Positions 45,138 to 54,556 of a DNA stretch of 64,000 nt are shown here, piece after piece. Source of the stretch: Sphingobium subterraneum (lineage in GTDB: Bacteria; Pseudomonadota; Alphaproteobacteria; Sphingomonadales; Sphingomonadaceae); contig NZ_JACIJP010000002.1 of assembly GCF_014199435.1 (NCBI RefSeq), positions 660,001 through 724,000 of the forward strand. Reading direction: 5' to 3'. The position numbers and the translations under genes were made by a program. The notes beneath the pieces were generated by a model. It saw only the letters and a list, made by a program, of their open reading frames with translations. It did not search any database and was not told the origin of the DNA. The number at the start of each line of letters is the position of its first letter. Within the stretch, counting starts at the first letter, position 1.

Positions 45138-47297
45138 ATGGATCAGACCGTCTCTCCCGACGCCCGCCCTCTTGCGGAGCCAACGCCTATACGGGACTCG
45201 CGCCGCGCCCGTGCGCGCCGGAGATGGAAGAAAGTGCCGCTGCCGATACGGATCGTCACCTATGTCCTCCTTGCGCTGTTCATCATCTGGCTGGTGCTGT
45301 TCCTTACCAAGGGCCGTTTCCTCAAAGGCCCGTTTCAGTCGATCGCATCGCGCAGCCTGCAGCGGGACGTGAAGGTCGGCGGCGACTTCCAGCTCTATTT
45401 CGCGCCGGTCAATATCAAGTTTCTCGCCGAAGACATGCGGATCGCCAACCCGGCGTGGGTGGGGCGTCAGCCGTTCTTCTACGCCAAGCTGATCGACACC
45501 CGTATTTCGCTGATCTCTTTGATCTTTCAGGACAAGAAGCGGGCGCGTTGGCTCAACCTGCGCGACGCGGAGGTGGATCTGCAATGGTCGCGCGACGGGA
45601 AGCGCAACAACTGGACCTTCGGCGATCCCAATGCGAAGGGAAAGCCGATGGAGATGCCGGTCATCACCCGGGCAAGCATCACCGGTACCAACATCCGCTA
45701 CGCCGACCCCCGCTTGCAGATCACGGCGAATATCGATGTCGATACGGTGCGGGCGGCCGATACGCGCTTTTCGAGCGACATCCGCTTTCACGGGTCGGGC
45801 ACGATGCGGGGCAAGGGCTTCACCCTGCGCGGCGAATTGCTCTCGCCCAATGAAACGGTCACCGGCGGACGCAACCAGCTCGTCGCCCGCGCGACATCGG
45901 GCGCCACGATCCTCGACGTGAGCGGCACCTTGCCGGAAGCAACGCAGATCGAAGGCTCCGATCTTGCGCTCACCGTGCGCGGGCCGAATATCCGTCTGCT
46001 GTTCGATTTCCTGGGCGTCGCCATTCCCGACACGCGCGCCTACCGAATCCGCTCGGCGCTCACCTACCAGGATGACGAATGGCGCTTCACGCGGATGAAG
46101 GGTGTGTTCGGCACAAGCGATATCGCGGGAACGATGACCATCGGCATGCCGAACGAACGGCTGAAAATTGACGCCAATCTTGTTACGCAGACACTCGACA
46201 TCATCGATGCCGGGCCGTTCTTCGGTTACGATCCGCAGAAGCTCGCCACTCAGGGTGCGACCGCCGCCGTGTCTCAGCCCGGCGGGCCTGTGCGCGTGCT
46301 GCCCGATGCGCCGCTGCGCATCGACGCGATCAGCCAGTTTGACGCCGATGTGCAGTACAGCGTCAAGCGTGTGCGGGCGGAAAGCTTCCCCATTTCCAAC
46401 ATTGCGGTAACCGTCGATCTCGACCGCAGCCTGCTCAAACTTTCGCCGCTGACGTTCGACATGGCGGGCGGGTTCGTGTCATCCGACATCGCGATCAATG
46501 CCCGCGTGAAGCCGGTACACACCGACTATGACATCCGGCTGTCGCCCACGCCGATGGGCAAGCTGCTCGCGCGCTGGGGCGTCGAAGAGTCCGGTACGAC
46601 TGGCACCATCAGGGCGCGCGTCAAAATGAGCGGCGAGGGCGACAGCATCCGCGAATCGCTCGCAACGTCCGACGGTCGCATCGCGATCATCCTGCCCGCC
46701 GGGTCGATGTGGGCGCGGAATATCCAGCTGTCCGAACTCGACATCGGCACCTTCGTGTACAAGATGTTTCAGGACAAGCTGAAAGACCCGGTCGAGATCA
46801 ACTGCGGCCTTATCGCCTTCACCGTGCGCGACGGCATCGCAGCGGCCGACCCGATTTTGATCGACACGAAAAAGAATGTCATTCTCGGCCGCGGCGGCTT
46901 CAGTTTCAAGAATGAGACGCTGGACCTCGCCGTCCGCGCCGATGGCAAGAAGTTCAGCCTGTTTTCGGCGCAGTCGCCGATAGGCGTGAACGGCAGTTTC
47001 GGTGCACCGGGGATCAACCCGATCAGCCCGCAGCTCGTGGCACGTGCGGGGATCGGACTGGGTCTGGGGCTGGTTGCCTCTCCGCTGGGCGCCGTGCTGG
47101 CGTTTGTGGACGTCGGTGATGCAAAATCAGCGGCATGCGGCCCGGTGCTCGCTGGCGCGCAGGCCACCGCGCAGCGCACCACCAAAGGAAAACCGCGTGA
47201 TGATGTGGGGCGGGGCACAACCGCCAAATCGGAGAGCGGCAAGACGAACGGTCAGGAAAAGCAGGAACAGAAGAAGAAGTTTCTGGGGATCTTCTGA
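45138..47297 (+). CDS. AsmA-family inner-membrane-anchored protein
   Basis: A 719-residue protein. One membrane helix lies at about 36-56 (VTYVLLALFIIWLVLFL) after a basic N-terminus, followed by a long, beta-rich periplasmic part (AsmA N-domain with VGGDFQLYFAPVNIKFLAED, and a C-terminal AsmA-like domain around 480-640). AsmA-like proteins are thought to bridge the envelope and carry lipids. GGGGA lies a few bases before ATG 45138; the frame opens at 45096 without a better site. The end is hydrophilic and Lys/Gln-rich. It is followed tail to tail by the YghO-like acyltransferase gene, and the region beyond deals with envelope lipids. Confidence 0.85.
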   Translation: MDQTVSPDARPLAEPTPIRDSRRARARRRWKKVPLPIRIVTYVLLALFIIWLVLFLTKGRFLKGPFQSIASRSLQRDVKVGGDFQLYFAPVNIKFLAEDMRIANPAWVGRQPFFYAKLIDTRISLISLIFQDKKRARWLNLRDAEVDLQWSRDGKRNNWTFGDPNAKGKPMEMPVITRASITGTNIRYADPRLQITANIDVDTVRAADTRFSSDIRFHGSGTMRGKGFTLRGELLSPNETVTGGRNQLVARATSGATILDVSGTLPEATQIEGSDLALTVRGPNIRLLFDFLGVAIPDTRAYRIRSALTYQDDEWRFTRMKGVFGTSDIAGTMTIGMPNERLKIDANLVTQTLDIIDAGPFFGYDPQKLATQGATAAVSQPGGPVRVLPDAPLRIDAISQFDADVQYSVKRVRAESFPISNIAVTVDLDRSLLKLSPLTFDMAGGFVSSDIAINARVKPVHTDYDIRLSPTPMGKLLARWGVEESGTTGTIRARVKMSGEGDSIRESLATSDGRIAIILPAGSMWARNIQLSELDIGTFVYKMFQDKLKDPVEINCGLIAFTVRDGIAAADPILIDTKKNVILGRGGFSFKNETLDLAVRADGKKFSLFSAQSPIGVNGSFGAPGINPISPQLVARAGIGLGLGLVASPLGAVLAFVDVGDAKSAACGPVLAGAQATAQRTTKGKPRDDVGRGTTAKSESGKTNGQEKQEQKKKFLGIF

Positions 47298-47335
47298 TAG
47301 GGGTTCGCCCGGCGTGCGGGCAGCGGAAATCCCGA

Positions 47336-48493
47336 CTACAGCGGCTTTTCGTAGATGATGTACGTCTTGTTGATGTGGCCGTTGATCGCGTCCGCGACAG
47401 CGACCATGCCCTGATTGTCCTCCAGCACCCAGCCAAATTCGCCCCGGCTTGCGCCATATTTCGTGACCGCGTCGCGGCGGATATATTCGATCATCATGAA
47501 GGCAAGCTGGCTGGCGATGCGCGACGACTGGAGGCGCTTGACCACACCCATCAGCGGGACGCGCATCGTGCGTACTTTGGGGGCACGCAGCCACCACAGC
47601 AGCTTTGCCCAGCCAAATGGAAACAGCGATCCGTTGAGCGGTCCCAGCGCCTCATTGAGATCGGGCAGGGTCATCATGAAGGCGACCGGCTCGCCATCAA
47701 TCTCGGCAATGCGGATCAGATCCTCGAATACGATCGGCTTGAGCTTCTTGCCGACAAATGCGATCTCCGTGTCGGTCAGGGGCACGAAGCCCCAGTTGTC
47801 GCCCCAGGCATTGTTGAGGATACCTAGGATGGTGGCCGCTTCCCGCGTGAACTTGCTCTTGTCGACCTTGCGGATGACGATGCGCTCGTTCTTTTCGCCC
47901 GACTGGATGATGCGCTGGACCAAGGGCGGGAAATCGCCGGTGATCGGAATTTCATACGTCCGCAGTTCCTTGGCGGGGGTGTAGCCCGCGCGCGCGATCC
48001 AGCCTTCATATTCCGGGCGGCCATGGCCCATCATCACGGTCGGCGGATGGTCGAAGCCGGACGTGAGGAGGCCAGGCTCGTCCCAGATCGAAATCGACAG
48101 CGGCCCCAGCGCGCGATGCATCCCCTTGCCACGCAGCCAGTCCTCCGCCGCGGCGATCAGCGCGGCGGCGCTTTCCTCGTCCAGCGCTTCGAGCATCCCC
48201 CAATTGCCGGTGCCCGGCCCCATGCCCTGTTCGACCGGCTGTTCAAGCGCGAGATGATCGATATGGGCGGAAATTCTCCCGGTCACTTTGCCATCGCGGC
48301 GCGCCAGGAAATAATGCGCTTCGCCATGCTCGAACCAAGGGTTCTTGCCGGGGGTTAGCAGGGCGTGGACCTCGTCCTTCAACGGTGCGACCCAAGCGGG
48401 ATCGTTGGCATAAACCGTCCAGGCCAGATCGACGAATGCCTTGAGGTCGGCCTTGCCGGAGACGGGGGAGATCACTACGTCCGATACAGCCAC
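47336..48493 (-). CDS. GNAT-fold acyltransferase of the YghO family, candidate bacterial ceramide synthase
   Basis: A 385-residue protein. The N-terminal part has DPAWVAPLKDEVHALLTPGK and NPWFEHGEAHYFLARRDGKV with TGRISAHIDH, the wording of the YghO/bCerS-like family. GPGTGNWGMLEALDEE and a GNAT-like C-terminal half follow. In Caulobacter a protein of this family acylates the sphingoid base (bacterial ceramide synthase). Here Spt, its ACP and a CerR-like reductase are within 12 kb, which supports that role. The exact function is inferred; other members of the family occur without Spt. It is divergent from a fatty acid desaturase gene (131 bases between). Confidence 0.68.
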   Translation of the reverse strand: MAVSDVVISPVSGKADLKAFVDLAWTVYANDPAWVAPLKDEVHALLTPGKNPWFEHGEAHYFLARRDGKVTGRISAHIDHLALEQPVEQGMGPGTGNWGMLEALDEESAAALIAAAEDWLRGKGMHRALGPLSISIWDEPGLLTSGFDHPPTVMMGHGRPEYEGWIARAGYTPAKELRTYEIPITGDFPPLVQRIIQSGEKNERIVIRKVDKSKFTREAATILGILNNAWGDNWGFVPLTDTEIAFVGKKLKPIVFEDLIRIAEIDGEPVAFMMTLPDLNEALGPLNGSLFPFGWAKLLWWLRAPKVRTMRVPLMGVVKRLQSSRIASQLAFMMIEYIRRDAVTKYGASRGEFGWVLEDNQGMVAVADAINGHINKTYIIYEKPL

Positions 48494-48624
48494 GGCGTTG
48501 CCTCACATTTGATCGGTGACAAGGAATGGTTCGATCGGCCTGTTAGGGCGGACGCACGACGCGGACAATGATTATGTCACTTTGCTGCCATGATCCGCAC
48601 GCATTTGGACAGTAGGACAGCTTC

Positions 48625-49683
48625 ATGACGGCTTATGAAAAGATCGACGTGGTTAGCAAGTCCGCGACTCCGGATGATGCGGCCATGCTGCGCGCGGCGG
48701 TGCAGCTGACGAAGGATATTACGACCGCGCGGGCCGCGATCTACTGGCCGGACTGCTTTCTCTCGGCGCTGGTCGGCTATGCGGCACTGGTGGGGGCAAT
48801 CCTTAGCCCGAACCTGCTCCTGACTGTCGGGCTGGGCGTGATAGCCGCGCTGGCGCTTTACCGTGCGCTGCTCTTCATTCACGAGCTGACCCATATCCAC
48901 CGCACCGCGCTGCCCGGCTTTCGCTTTGCGTGGAACCTGTTCGTCGGTATCCCCATGCTCACGCCGTCGTTCATGTATGAGAATGTGCACACGCTGCACC
49001 ACGCGCGCACCCGCTATGGCACGCCGGAAGATCCGGAATATCTGCCGCTGGCGCTGATGAAGCCGTGGTCGCTTCCCGTGTTCGTGCTGGTCGCGGCGCT
49101 CGCGCCCGTGGCCCTGCTGATCCGCAGCGCGGTCCTTGTGCCACTCGGCGCGATCATCCCGCCGCTCCGGACGGTGGTGTGGGAGCGTTTCTCGGCCCTA
49201 TCGATCAATCCCAGCTTCCGTCGTCGCCCGCCGGAGGGCGCGTTCGGCCGGATGGTGTTCTGGCAGGAGCTGGGAGCAAGCCTCTGGGCCGTTGCGCTGC
49301 TGGCGAGCACGCAGATCCTCGGCTGGCGGCCGCTGCTCACCGCGCTGGGGATTTTCTCGGTCACGGCGGTGCTCAACCAGCTGCGCACGCTGGTCGCGCA
49401 TCTCTGGGAAAATGACGGAGAAGCGATGACGGTCACCGGACAATATCTGGACTCGGTCAATGTCCCGCCGCCGGGCTGGATCGCGCCGCTGTGGGCGCCG
49501 GTCGGCCTGCGCTATCACGCGCTGCATCACCTGTTGCCGAGCCTGCCCTATCACTCGCTCAGTGAAGCGCATCGGCGGATTGCCGCGCATCTCGGCACGG
49601 AATCAACCTATCATGGCGCGAATTACGGCGGGATGATCCCGCTCCTCGGCAAGATCGCGCGCAGCACGATGGTCAGGCGATAA
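48625..49683 (+). CDS. Membrane fatty acid desaturase/hydroxylase
   Basis: A 352-residue di-iron membrane enzyme. The three histidine boxes are present: HELTH (about 90-94), H122-x2-HH (HTLHH) and H298-x2-HH (HALHHLLPS). At least four hydrophobic segments are visible. It should introduce a double bond or a hydroxyl into a lipid acyl or sphingoid chain. Next to a putative ceramide synthase, the substrate could be a sphingolipid, but an ordinary phospholipid acyl chain is equally possible. It is convergent with lptG, only 3 bases apart. Confidence 0.85.
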   Translation: MTAYEKIDVVSKSATPDDAAMLRAAVQLTKDITTARAAIYWPDCFLSALVGYAALVGAILSPNLLLTVGLGVIAALALYRALLFIHELTHIHRTALPGFRFAWNLFVGIPMLTPSFMYENVHTLHHARTRYGTPEDPEYLPLALMKPWSLPVFVLVAALAPVALLIRSAVLVPLGAIIPPLRTVVWERFSALSINPSFRRRPPEGAFGRMVFWQELGASLWAVALLASTQILGWRPLLTALGIFSVTAVLNQLRTLVAHLWENDGEAMTVTGQYLDSVNVPPPGWIAPLWAPVGLRYHALHHLLPSLPYHSLSEAHRRIAAHLGTESTYHGANYGGMIPLLGKIARSTMVRR

Positions 49684-49686
49684 GGG

Positions 49687-50787
49687 CTACTCCTCGGTGC
49701 GGACGAGCACCGATTCGCCGAGCAGCAGGAACAGCAGAAACGGCGCCCATGCCGCGATGAACGGCGGATAGGCCCCCAGATTGCCCATCGCGAGCGAGAA
49801 ATTGTCCGCCACGAAATAGGTGAAGCCCAGCCCCATGCCGATCACCGCGCGGACGAACAGGTGTCCGCTACGCGCCAGACCGAACGCCGACACAGAACCC
49901 AGCAACGGCATCAGCAGCGCGGAGAGCGGCCCGGAAATCTTGTGCCACAACGTCGATTCGAGCGCGCTTGTGGGACGGCCCGCATCGCGCAGATCGCCGA
50001 TCGCCTGTTGCAGCGGCTGGAACGCGAGCCCGTCGGCATTCACCTTGGCCAAGGTGAACTGGTCCGGCCGCACATTGGTGGCGGCGCGGACGGTCCCGAC
50101 CTGTCGCATCGTTCCGCGGCCAACATCGAACTGCCGCGCATCGTGAAACAGCCACGATCGGGTCGCGGGATCATAGCTGGCCGTCGGCGCGCGCACGACA
50201 TTGACCAGCCGGTTCTCAATGCGGTTGAACATTTCGATATCGCGCAACTTGGTCGCATTGCCACGGCCCGTCACGGCCCCGGCGTTGATCAAATTGTTGC
50301 CGTCACGCACCCAGACATTCGTCTTTATCCCGCTCTCGCGCGGGATCGGACCATAATCGACCGCCTGCCATGCTTCGAGCGCAGCAGTGGCGCGGGTAAC
50401 GATTCGCTCGTTGAACGTATAGCTGACGGCGGCAATGCCTAGCGCGGCGAGCATCAGCGGCGCGAGGATCTGGTGGGCGGAGAGACCCGCCGCCTTCATC
50501 GAAACGATCTCGCTGTTCTGGTTCATGCCCGTCAGCGTGACCAGCGTACCGAGCAGCACCGAGAAAGGCAGAAACCGCGCGACGATCTGCGGCAGGCGCA
50601 GGCCGACATAATGCCACAATTCCGCCTCGCCATTGCCGGCAGGCGCCAGGATCTCTTCAGATTGGCCGAGCAGGTCGAGTGTCATCAGCACGAGGACAAG
50701 CATGATCAGCACGACAAACGAGCGGATCAGGAAAGCGCGGCCCACATAGAGGGCGAGGGTGCGCGACGGAAAAAACTGCAGCTGCAT
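49687..50787 (-). CDS. lptG: LptG, permease of the lipid export ABC system
   Basis: A 366-residue membrane protein of the LptF/LptG (YjgP/YjgQ) family. It has six expected helices, with FPSRTLALYVGRAFLIRSFV at the N-terminus, the periplasmic beta-jellyroll in the middle and GLGFTYFVADNFSLAMGNLG near the end. In most Gram-negatives LptFG with LptB pulls LPS from the inner membrane. Sphingomonads have glycosphingolipids in place of LPS, so here the cargo may be such a lipid. It follows lptF by 9 bases in one operon. Confidence 0.92.
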   Translation of the reverse strand: MQLQFFPSRTLALYVGRAFLIRSFVVLIMLVLVLMTLDLLGQSEEILAPAGNGEAELWHYVGLRLPQIVARFLPFSVLLGTLVTLTGMNQNSEIVSMKAAGLSAHQILAPLMLAALGIAAVSYTFNERIVTRATAALEAWQAVDYGPIPRESGIKTNVWVRDGNNLINAGAVTGRGNATKLRDIEMFNRIENRLVNVVRAPTASYDPATRSWLFHDARQFDVGRGTMRQVGTVRAATNVRPDQFTLAKVNADGLAFQPLQQAIGDLRDAGRPTSALESTLWHKISGPLSALLMPLLGSVSAFGLARSGHLFVRAVIGMGLGFTYFVADNFSLAMGNLGAYPPFIAAWAPFLLFLLLGESVLVRTEE

Positions 50788-50796
50788 AACGCCTTC

Positions 50797-52020
50797 CTAC
50801 ATGATCTGGTGCAAGCGTTTCCGCCCGAACCGGAGCCATTTTGCGAGCCATTTGGTTACTTTCGCGAAAAGCGATTCCAGCGCCCCAATCGGCTGGCCGC
50901 CCGGCCGGTGCGCGACCACATGATACATCCACAGGATCAGCGCAGCGAACACGAGGAAGGGCAGCCAGAGCGCCAGCAGCGCATCAAACTTGCCCGCCGC
51001 GCCCACACCTTCGGCATATTGGTTGATCTTGTGATAGGTCACGATGAAGATGATCGACAGGAACACGCCCAGTGCCGATGTCGACCGTTTGGGCGGAATC
51101 GCAAAGGCCAGGGCGGCAAGCGGCAGCAGGAACATCATCGCCACCTCTACCAGCCGGAAATGGAAATTCGCGCGCACTTCATTGCGCAGCATCGGCGCGG
51201 TATGGGGTGACACGCTGACCCGCGCGAGTTCCGGCAGGGTTAGTTCGCGGTCGGCATCGCCCCGGCCCCGGAAATTCTCAATCTTAGGGAGGTCGATGGG
51301 CAAGTCGTGGCTCGAAAAGCTCAGGATGCGCGGGTTCACGATCTTGTCAGAACTGTGGACCAGTACACCGTCGGTGAGACGCAGAATGATGGTGTCCGGA
51401 TCGTCGGTGGCGAGGAAGGTGCCGCGCGCGGCCGTCACCGCGAGGACCTGCCCCTTGTCGCCGCCGGGGCCACCCTTCGCGCGCACGAAAATGCCATAGA
51501 GATCACGACCCTTGTCGCGGCTCTCCTCGATTCGCAGGGTCATGTTCTTTCCGAGACTGGTGAACTCGCCGACCTTGATGGATGCACCCAGCGCGCCAGA
51601 GCGCAATTCGTAGGACAGGCCTTCATAGGCGTAGCGGGCGTAAGGCTGGACAAAGCCGACGATCGCCAGATTGAGCAGCGCAAGCCCGAACGCGAAGAGA
51701 TAGGGCACTTTCAAAAGCTGCATCGGAGACATCCCGACCGCGCGCATCACGTCCAGTTCCGAAGACAGCGCCAGACGCCGGAATCCCAGCAAAATGCCCA
51801 GCATCAGGCCAATGGGAATGCCCAGTGACAGATATTCCGGCAGCATATTGGCGAGCATCCGCCACACGACGCTGACCGGTCCGCCTTGCGCCGCGACGAA
51901 GTCGAACAGGCGCAGCATTTTGTCGAGCACCAGCAGCATCGCCGCAATCACCAGAGTGCTTGCCATCGGAATTGCAACCAGTCGGGCGATATATCGGTCG
52001 GTGGCCGTAAAAAGTTTCAA
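50797..52020 (-). CDS. lptF: LptF, permease of the lipid export ABC system
   Basis: A 407-residue LptF/LptG-family protein. It starts at TTG 52020 (MKLFTATDRYIARLVAIPMA); GGGACG lies about 10 bases upstream, and this start keeps the conserved first helix. It has the periplasmic domain and FVAQGGPVSVVWRMLANMLP and PMQLLKVPYLFAFGLAL near the second helix pair. A 124-base divergent region separates it from the DUF2141 gene. It is the first gene of the lptF-lptG operon. Substrate as for LptG. Confidence 0.92.
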   Translation of the reverse strand: MKLFTATDRYIARLVAIPMASTLVIAAMLLVLDKMLRLFDFVAAQGGPVSVVWRMLANMLPEYLSLGIPIGLMLGILLGFRRLALSSELDVMRAVGMSPMQLLKVPYLFAFGLALLNLAIVGFVQPYARYAYEGLSYELRSGALGASIKVGEFTSLGKNMTLRIEESRDKGRDLYGIFVRAKGGPGGDKGQVLAVTAARGTFLATDDPDTIILRLTDGVLVHSSDKIVNPRILSFSSHDLPIDLPKIENFRGRGDADRELTLPELARVSVSPHTAPMLRNEVRANFHFRLVEVAMMFLLPLAALAFAIPPKRSTSALGVFLSIIFIVTYHKINQYAEGVGAAGKFDALLALWLPFLVFAALILWMYHVVAHRPGGQPIGALESLFAKVTKWLAKWLRFGRKRLHQIM

Positions 52021-52144
52021 TTTATGGTCGTCCCGTCACCATGTTTTGGCCGCAAAGGCAGATCATATCGCAAGAGGGGCGAACAGGGCCACCCGTCTCG
52101 TCACGTCGACAGGGCGGGCTATAGCTTCGAGGAGACCTTTGGTC

Positions 52145-52651
52145 ATGTTGAATTTTTCGGGTGCTTTGGGGGCAGTTGCCACGGTGCTCGTTGCAACCGG
52201 TGTTCTTGTCACGCCCGCCCGTGCGGTGGCGCAGCGGCAGGTCATCGATAATGATCTGTCGCGCTGTGCGCCGTCGGCCGGACCTGCCGTGCTGGTGGAC
52301 GTTAGCGGGTTCAAGGGCGCGACCGGCAAGATCCGCGTCCAGGCCTATCCTGCGACCCGTAGCGCGTGGTTGGAAAGCGGTGCGTGGATCGACCGCATCG
52401 ACGTGCCCGTCCAGGCGAGCAATGGTCGCATGAAGTTCTGCCTCCCCCTGCCCGCGCCCGGTCGCTACGGCATCGCGGTGCGCCACGATCGCAACGGTAA
52501 TGGCAAGACCGACCTGCGCGAGGATGGAGGCGGTTTTTCGAACAATCCCAAGGCGAGCATTTTCAACCTTGGCAAGCCGTCGGTGGACAAGGCCGCGATT
52601 ACGGTTGGGAACGCGCCGACCAGCATCTCGATCACGCTACAATATTTTTAG
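52145..52651 (+). CDS. Secreted DUF2141-type protein
   Basis: A 168-residue protein with a signal peptide (about 1-26, cut near ARA) and a beta-sandwich DUF2141 domain (VLVDVSGFKGATGKIRVQAY, KFCLPLPAPGRYGIAVRHD). DRNGNGKTDLREDGGG is an EF-hand-like, Ca-binding phrase. It contains two Cys that could form a disulfide. GAGGAGA lies about 10 bases before ATG 52145. It leads a run of three genes (gaps 25 and 35 bases) with a lipid kinase and a Tam41-like protein. Function unknown. Confidence 0.82.
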   Translation: MLNFSGALGAVATVLVATGVLVTPARAVAQRQVIDNDLSRCAPSAGPAVLVDVSGFKGATGKIRVQAYPATRSAWLESGAWIDRIDVPVQASNGRMKFCLPLPAPGRYGIAVRHDRNGNGKTDLREDGGGFSNNPKASIFNLGKPSVDKAAITVGNAPTSISITLQYF

Positions 52652-52676
52652 GGCATCAATCTAGGAAACCGCCTGA

Positions 52677-53645
52677 ATGGTCTGCGTCGCCCTCCTGTCC
52701 AACCCCCACTCCACTGGCAACCGCCAGTTGCTCCCGCGTGTGCGCAGCTATTGCGCGAATTCGCCGGACATTTTCCATTACGAGGTGGACGACGTCGACC
52801 AGATCGGCCGGGCGATGGAAACGATCGCCCGGGTAAAGCCGGCCGTTATCGTCATCAACGGCGGCGATGGTACGGTGCAGACCGCGCTGACCGAGCTGTA
52901 TCAGGGTGGCCATTTCGATACCGACGTTCCGCCCGTGGCGGTGCTGCCTAATGGCAAGACCAATCTGATCGCACTCGATCTCGGCATTCGCGGCGACCCG
53001 ATCAAGGCGCTGGCGCGGATCGTCGAGATCGCGAAGACCAATGTGCAGGATCATGTCGTCGTGCGCGAGCTTATCGCCTTGTCGGACGGGGAAAGTGCTA
53101 CGCGTCCGGTGCTTGGCATGTTTCTGGGTGGAGCAGGCCTTGCCGACTCGATCCTCTATTGCCGTAACCAGATCTATCCGCTCGGACTCTCCAACGGGCT
53201 GAGCCATGTGCTCACGGCCTTTGCCGTATTGCTGAGCAATCTGTTCGGCGTGCGCGGGCGCTATCTGCCGCCCTCTGCCCGGCCGATTTCAATTTCGCTC
53301 ATGCGCGACGGACAACTGGCGGGCAAGTTCGCCGTGCTGATCGTCACCACGCTGGAACGACTGCTGCTCGGGGCGAAGCCGGGCGACGCGGGGCAGGGGC
53401 GGCTGAAGCTCATGGCGGTGGACCAGACGGCCGCCGCCGTGTTGCGCATGCTGTTCGCCAGCCTGACCGGCCGCTTCGGCGCGAGCCGGATGCAGGGCAT
53501 TCACCTGGAACAAGGCGACGTCATCCGGATCGAGGGCGACCATAGCAGCGTCATCCTCGACGGCGAGATTTTCGAGGCGAGCCACGGCCGCCCGATCGTG
53601 CTGCGCTCGACCGCGCCGGTGCCATTCCTGCGCCTCGCTGCATAA
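52677..53645 (+). CDS. Lipid kinase of the diacylglycerol/ceramide kinase family
   Basis: A 322-residue DAGK-catalytic-domain protein: SNPHSTGNRQ near the N-terminus, the ATP-binding INGGDGTVQTALTELY (GGDGT) at about 60-75, AVLPNGKTNLIALDLG and the C-terminal EGDHSSVILDGEIFEASHGR. It phosphorylates a lipid hydroxyl. In Caulobacter a DAGK-like enzyme encoded close to spt (CpgB) is a ceramide kinase; this gene lies 3 kb from spt, so the same activity is a reasonable inference. AGGAAA precedes ATG 52677. The Tam41-like gene follows. Confidence 0.85.
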   Translation: MVCVALLSNPHSTGNRQLLPRVRSYCANSPDIFHYEVDDVDQIGRAMETIARVKPAVIVINGGDGTVQTALTELYQGGHFDTDVPPVAVLPNGKTNLIALDLGIRGDPIKALARIVEIAKTNVQDHVVVRELIALSDGESATRPVLGMFLGGAGLADSILYCRNQIYPLGLSNGLSHVLTAFAVLLSNLFGVRGRYLPPSARPISISLMRDGQLAGKFAVLIVTTLERLLLGAKPGDAGQGRLKLMAVDQTAAAVLRMLFASLTGRFGASRMQGIHLEQGDVIRIEGDHSSVILDGEIFEASHGRPIVLRSTAPVPFLRLAA

Positions 53646-53680
53646 CGGCAGAGACCGCTATCTCTACCCTGGACGAACTG

Positions 53681-54556
53681 GTGGCGGTGGAACTGGATAC
53701 CCCGTCTGATGCGCGTGCGGTCGTAATGGCTTATGCGCTCGCGGGACGCTACCCGGATGCAGCGCGCGCTGTGCTTTTCTACGGCTCCTGCCTGCGCGAA
53801 GCCCAACTCGACGGGCTGATGCTCGATTTCTATCTCATCGTCAGCGATTACGAAGCGGCCTATGGCAAAGGCTGGCTGGCGCGCGCCAATCGGTGGATCC
53901 CGCCCAACGTCTTTCCCTTCGAGCATGACGGGCTCGCCGCCAAATATGCGGTGCTGAGTGAGGCGGATTTTGCACGGCTATGCGGAGAGCAGGCGGACAA
54001 TGTGTCGGTATGGGCACGCTTTGCCCAGCCGTCGCGGCTGCTGTGGTGCGCGGACACCGAGGCGCGCAGGACAGCGATCGCAGCGATTGCGCAGGCCGCG
54101 CCGACCCTGTTGCGTCTCGCCCAGCCCACTGCCGACAGGAGCGATGCGCTTACTCTTTGGCAGCATGGTTTTTCGTTGACCTATGGCGCGGAGATCCGAG
54201 CGGAGCGTTCCGGACGCTCCGGCTCGATCGTCGACAGCGATCCAGCGCGCTTTCGCCGCTTCTACGACGCGGCCGTCGCTGGGGGGCAGCTCGACCCCGC
54301 AGGGCGCTTCGATGCCGCCGAGCGGGAGGCCAACATGCGGCGCTGGCGTCGCCTGCAACGGCGCGGGAAATGGCTCACCGTCGCGCGGCTTGCCAAGGCG
54401 AGCTTCACCTTTGCGGGTGGGATCGATTATCTCGCGTGGAAGATCAACCGCCACGCCGGAACGCGTATCATGATCCGTCCTTGGCAGCGGCGCTGGCCGT
54501 TGCTCGGTGCGCTTACTCTGCTGCCGCGGTTGTTTGCGAGCCGGGCAATTCGCTGA
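53681..54556 (+). CDS. Nucleotidyltransferase-fold protein resembling Tam41/Mmp37
   Basis: A protein of about 291 residues. Sequence features are YGSCLREAQLDGLMLDFYLI (GS...D as in a nucleotidyltransferase active site), AKYAVLSEADFARLC and WARFAQPSRLLW, which follow the order of motifs in Tam41, the mitochondrial CDP-diacylglycerol synthase. A basic C-terminus with a hydrophobic end could bind membranes. The likely reaction is CTP-dependent activation of phosphatidate or a related lipid phosphate, possibly the product of the lipid kinase upstream. GTG 53681 is only one option; the frame is open back to the previous stop and the residues before GTG look coding. The last 44 bases overlap the convergent histidine kinase gene. 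Confidence 0.6.
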   Translation: MAVELDTPSDARAVVMAYALAGRYPDAARAVLFYGSCLREAQLDGLMLDFYLIVSDYEAAYGKGWLARANRWIPPNVFPFEHDGLAAKYAVLSEADFARLCGEQADNVSVWARFAQPSRLLWCADTEARRTAIAAIAQAAPTLLRLAQPTADRSDALTLWQHGFSLTYGAEIRAERSGRSGSIVDSDPARFRRFYDAAVAGGQLDPAGRFDAAEREANMRRWRRLQRRGKWLTVARLAKASFTFAGGIDYLAWKINRHAGTRIMIRPWQRRWPLLGALTLLPRLFASRAIR

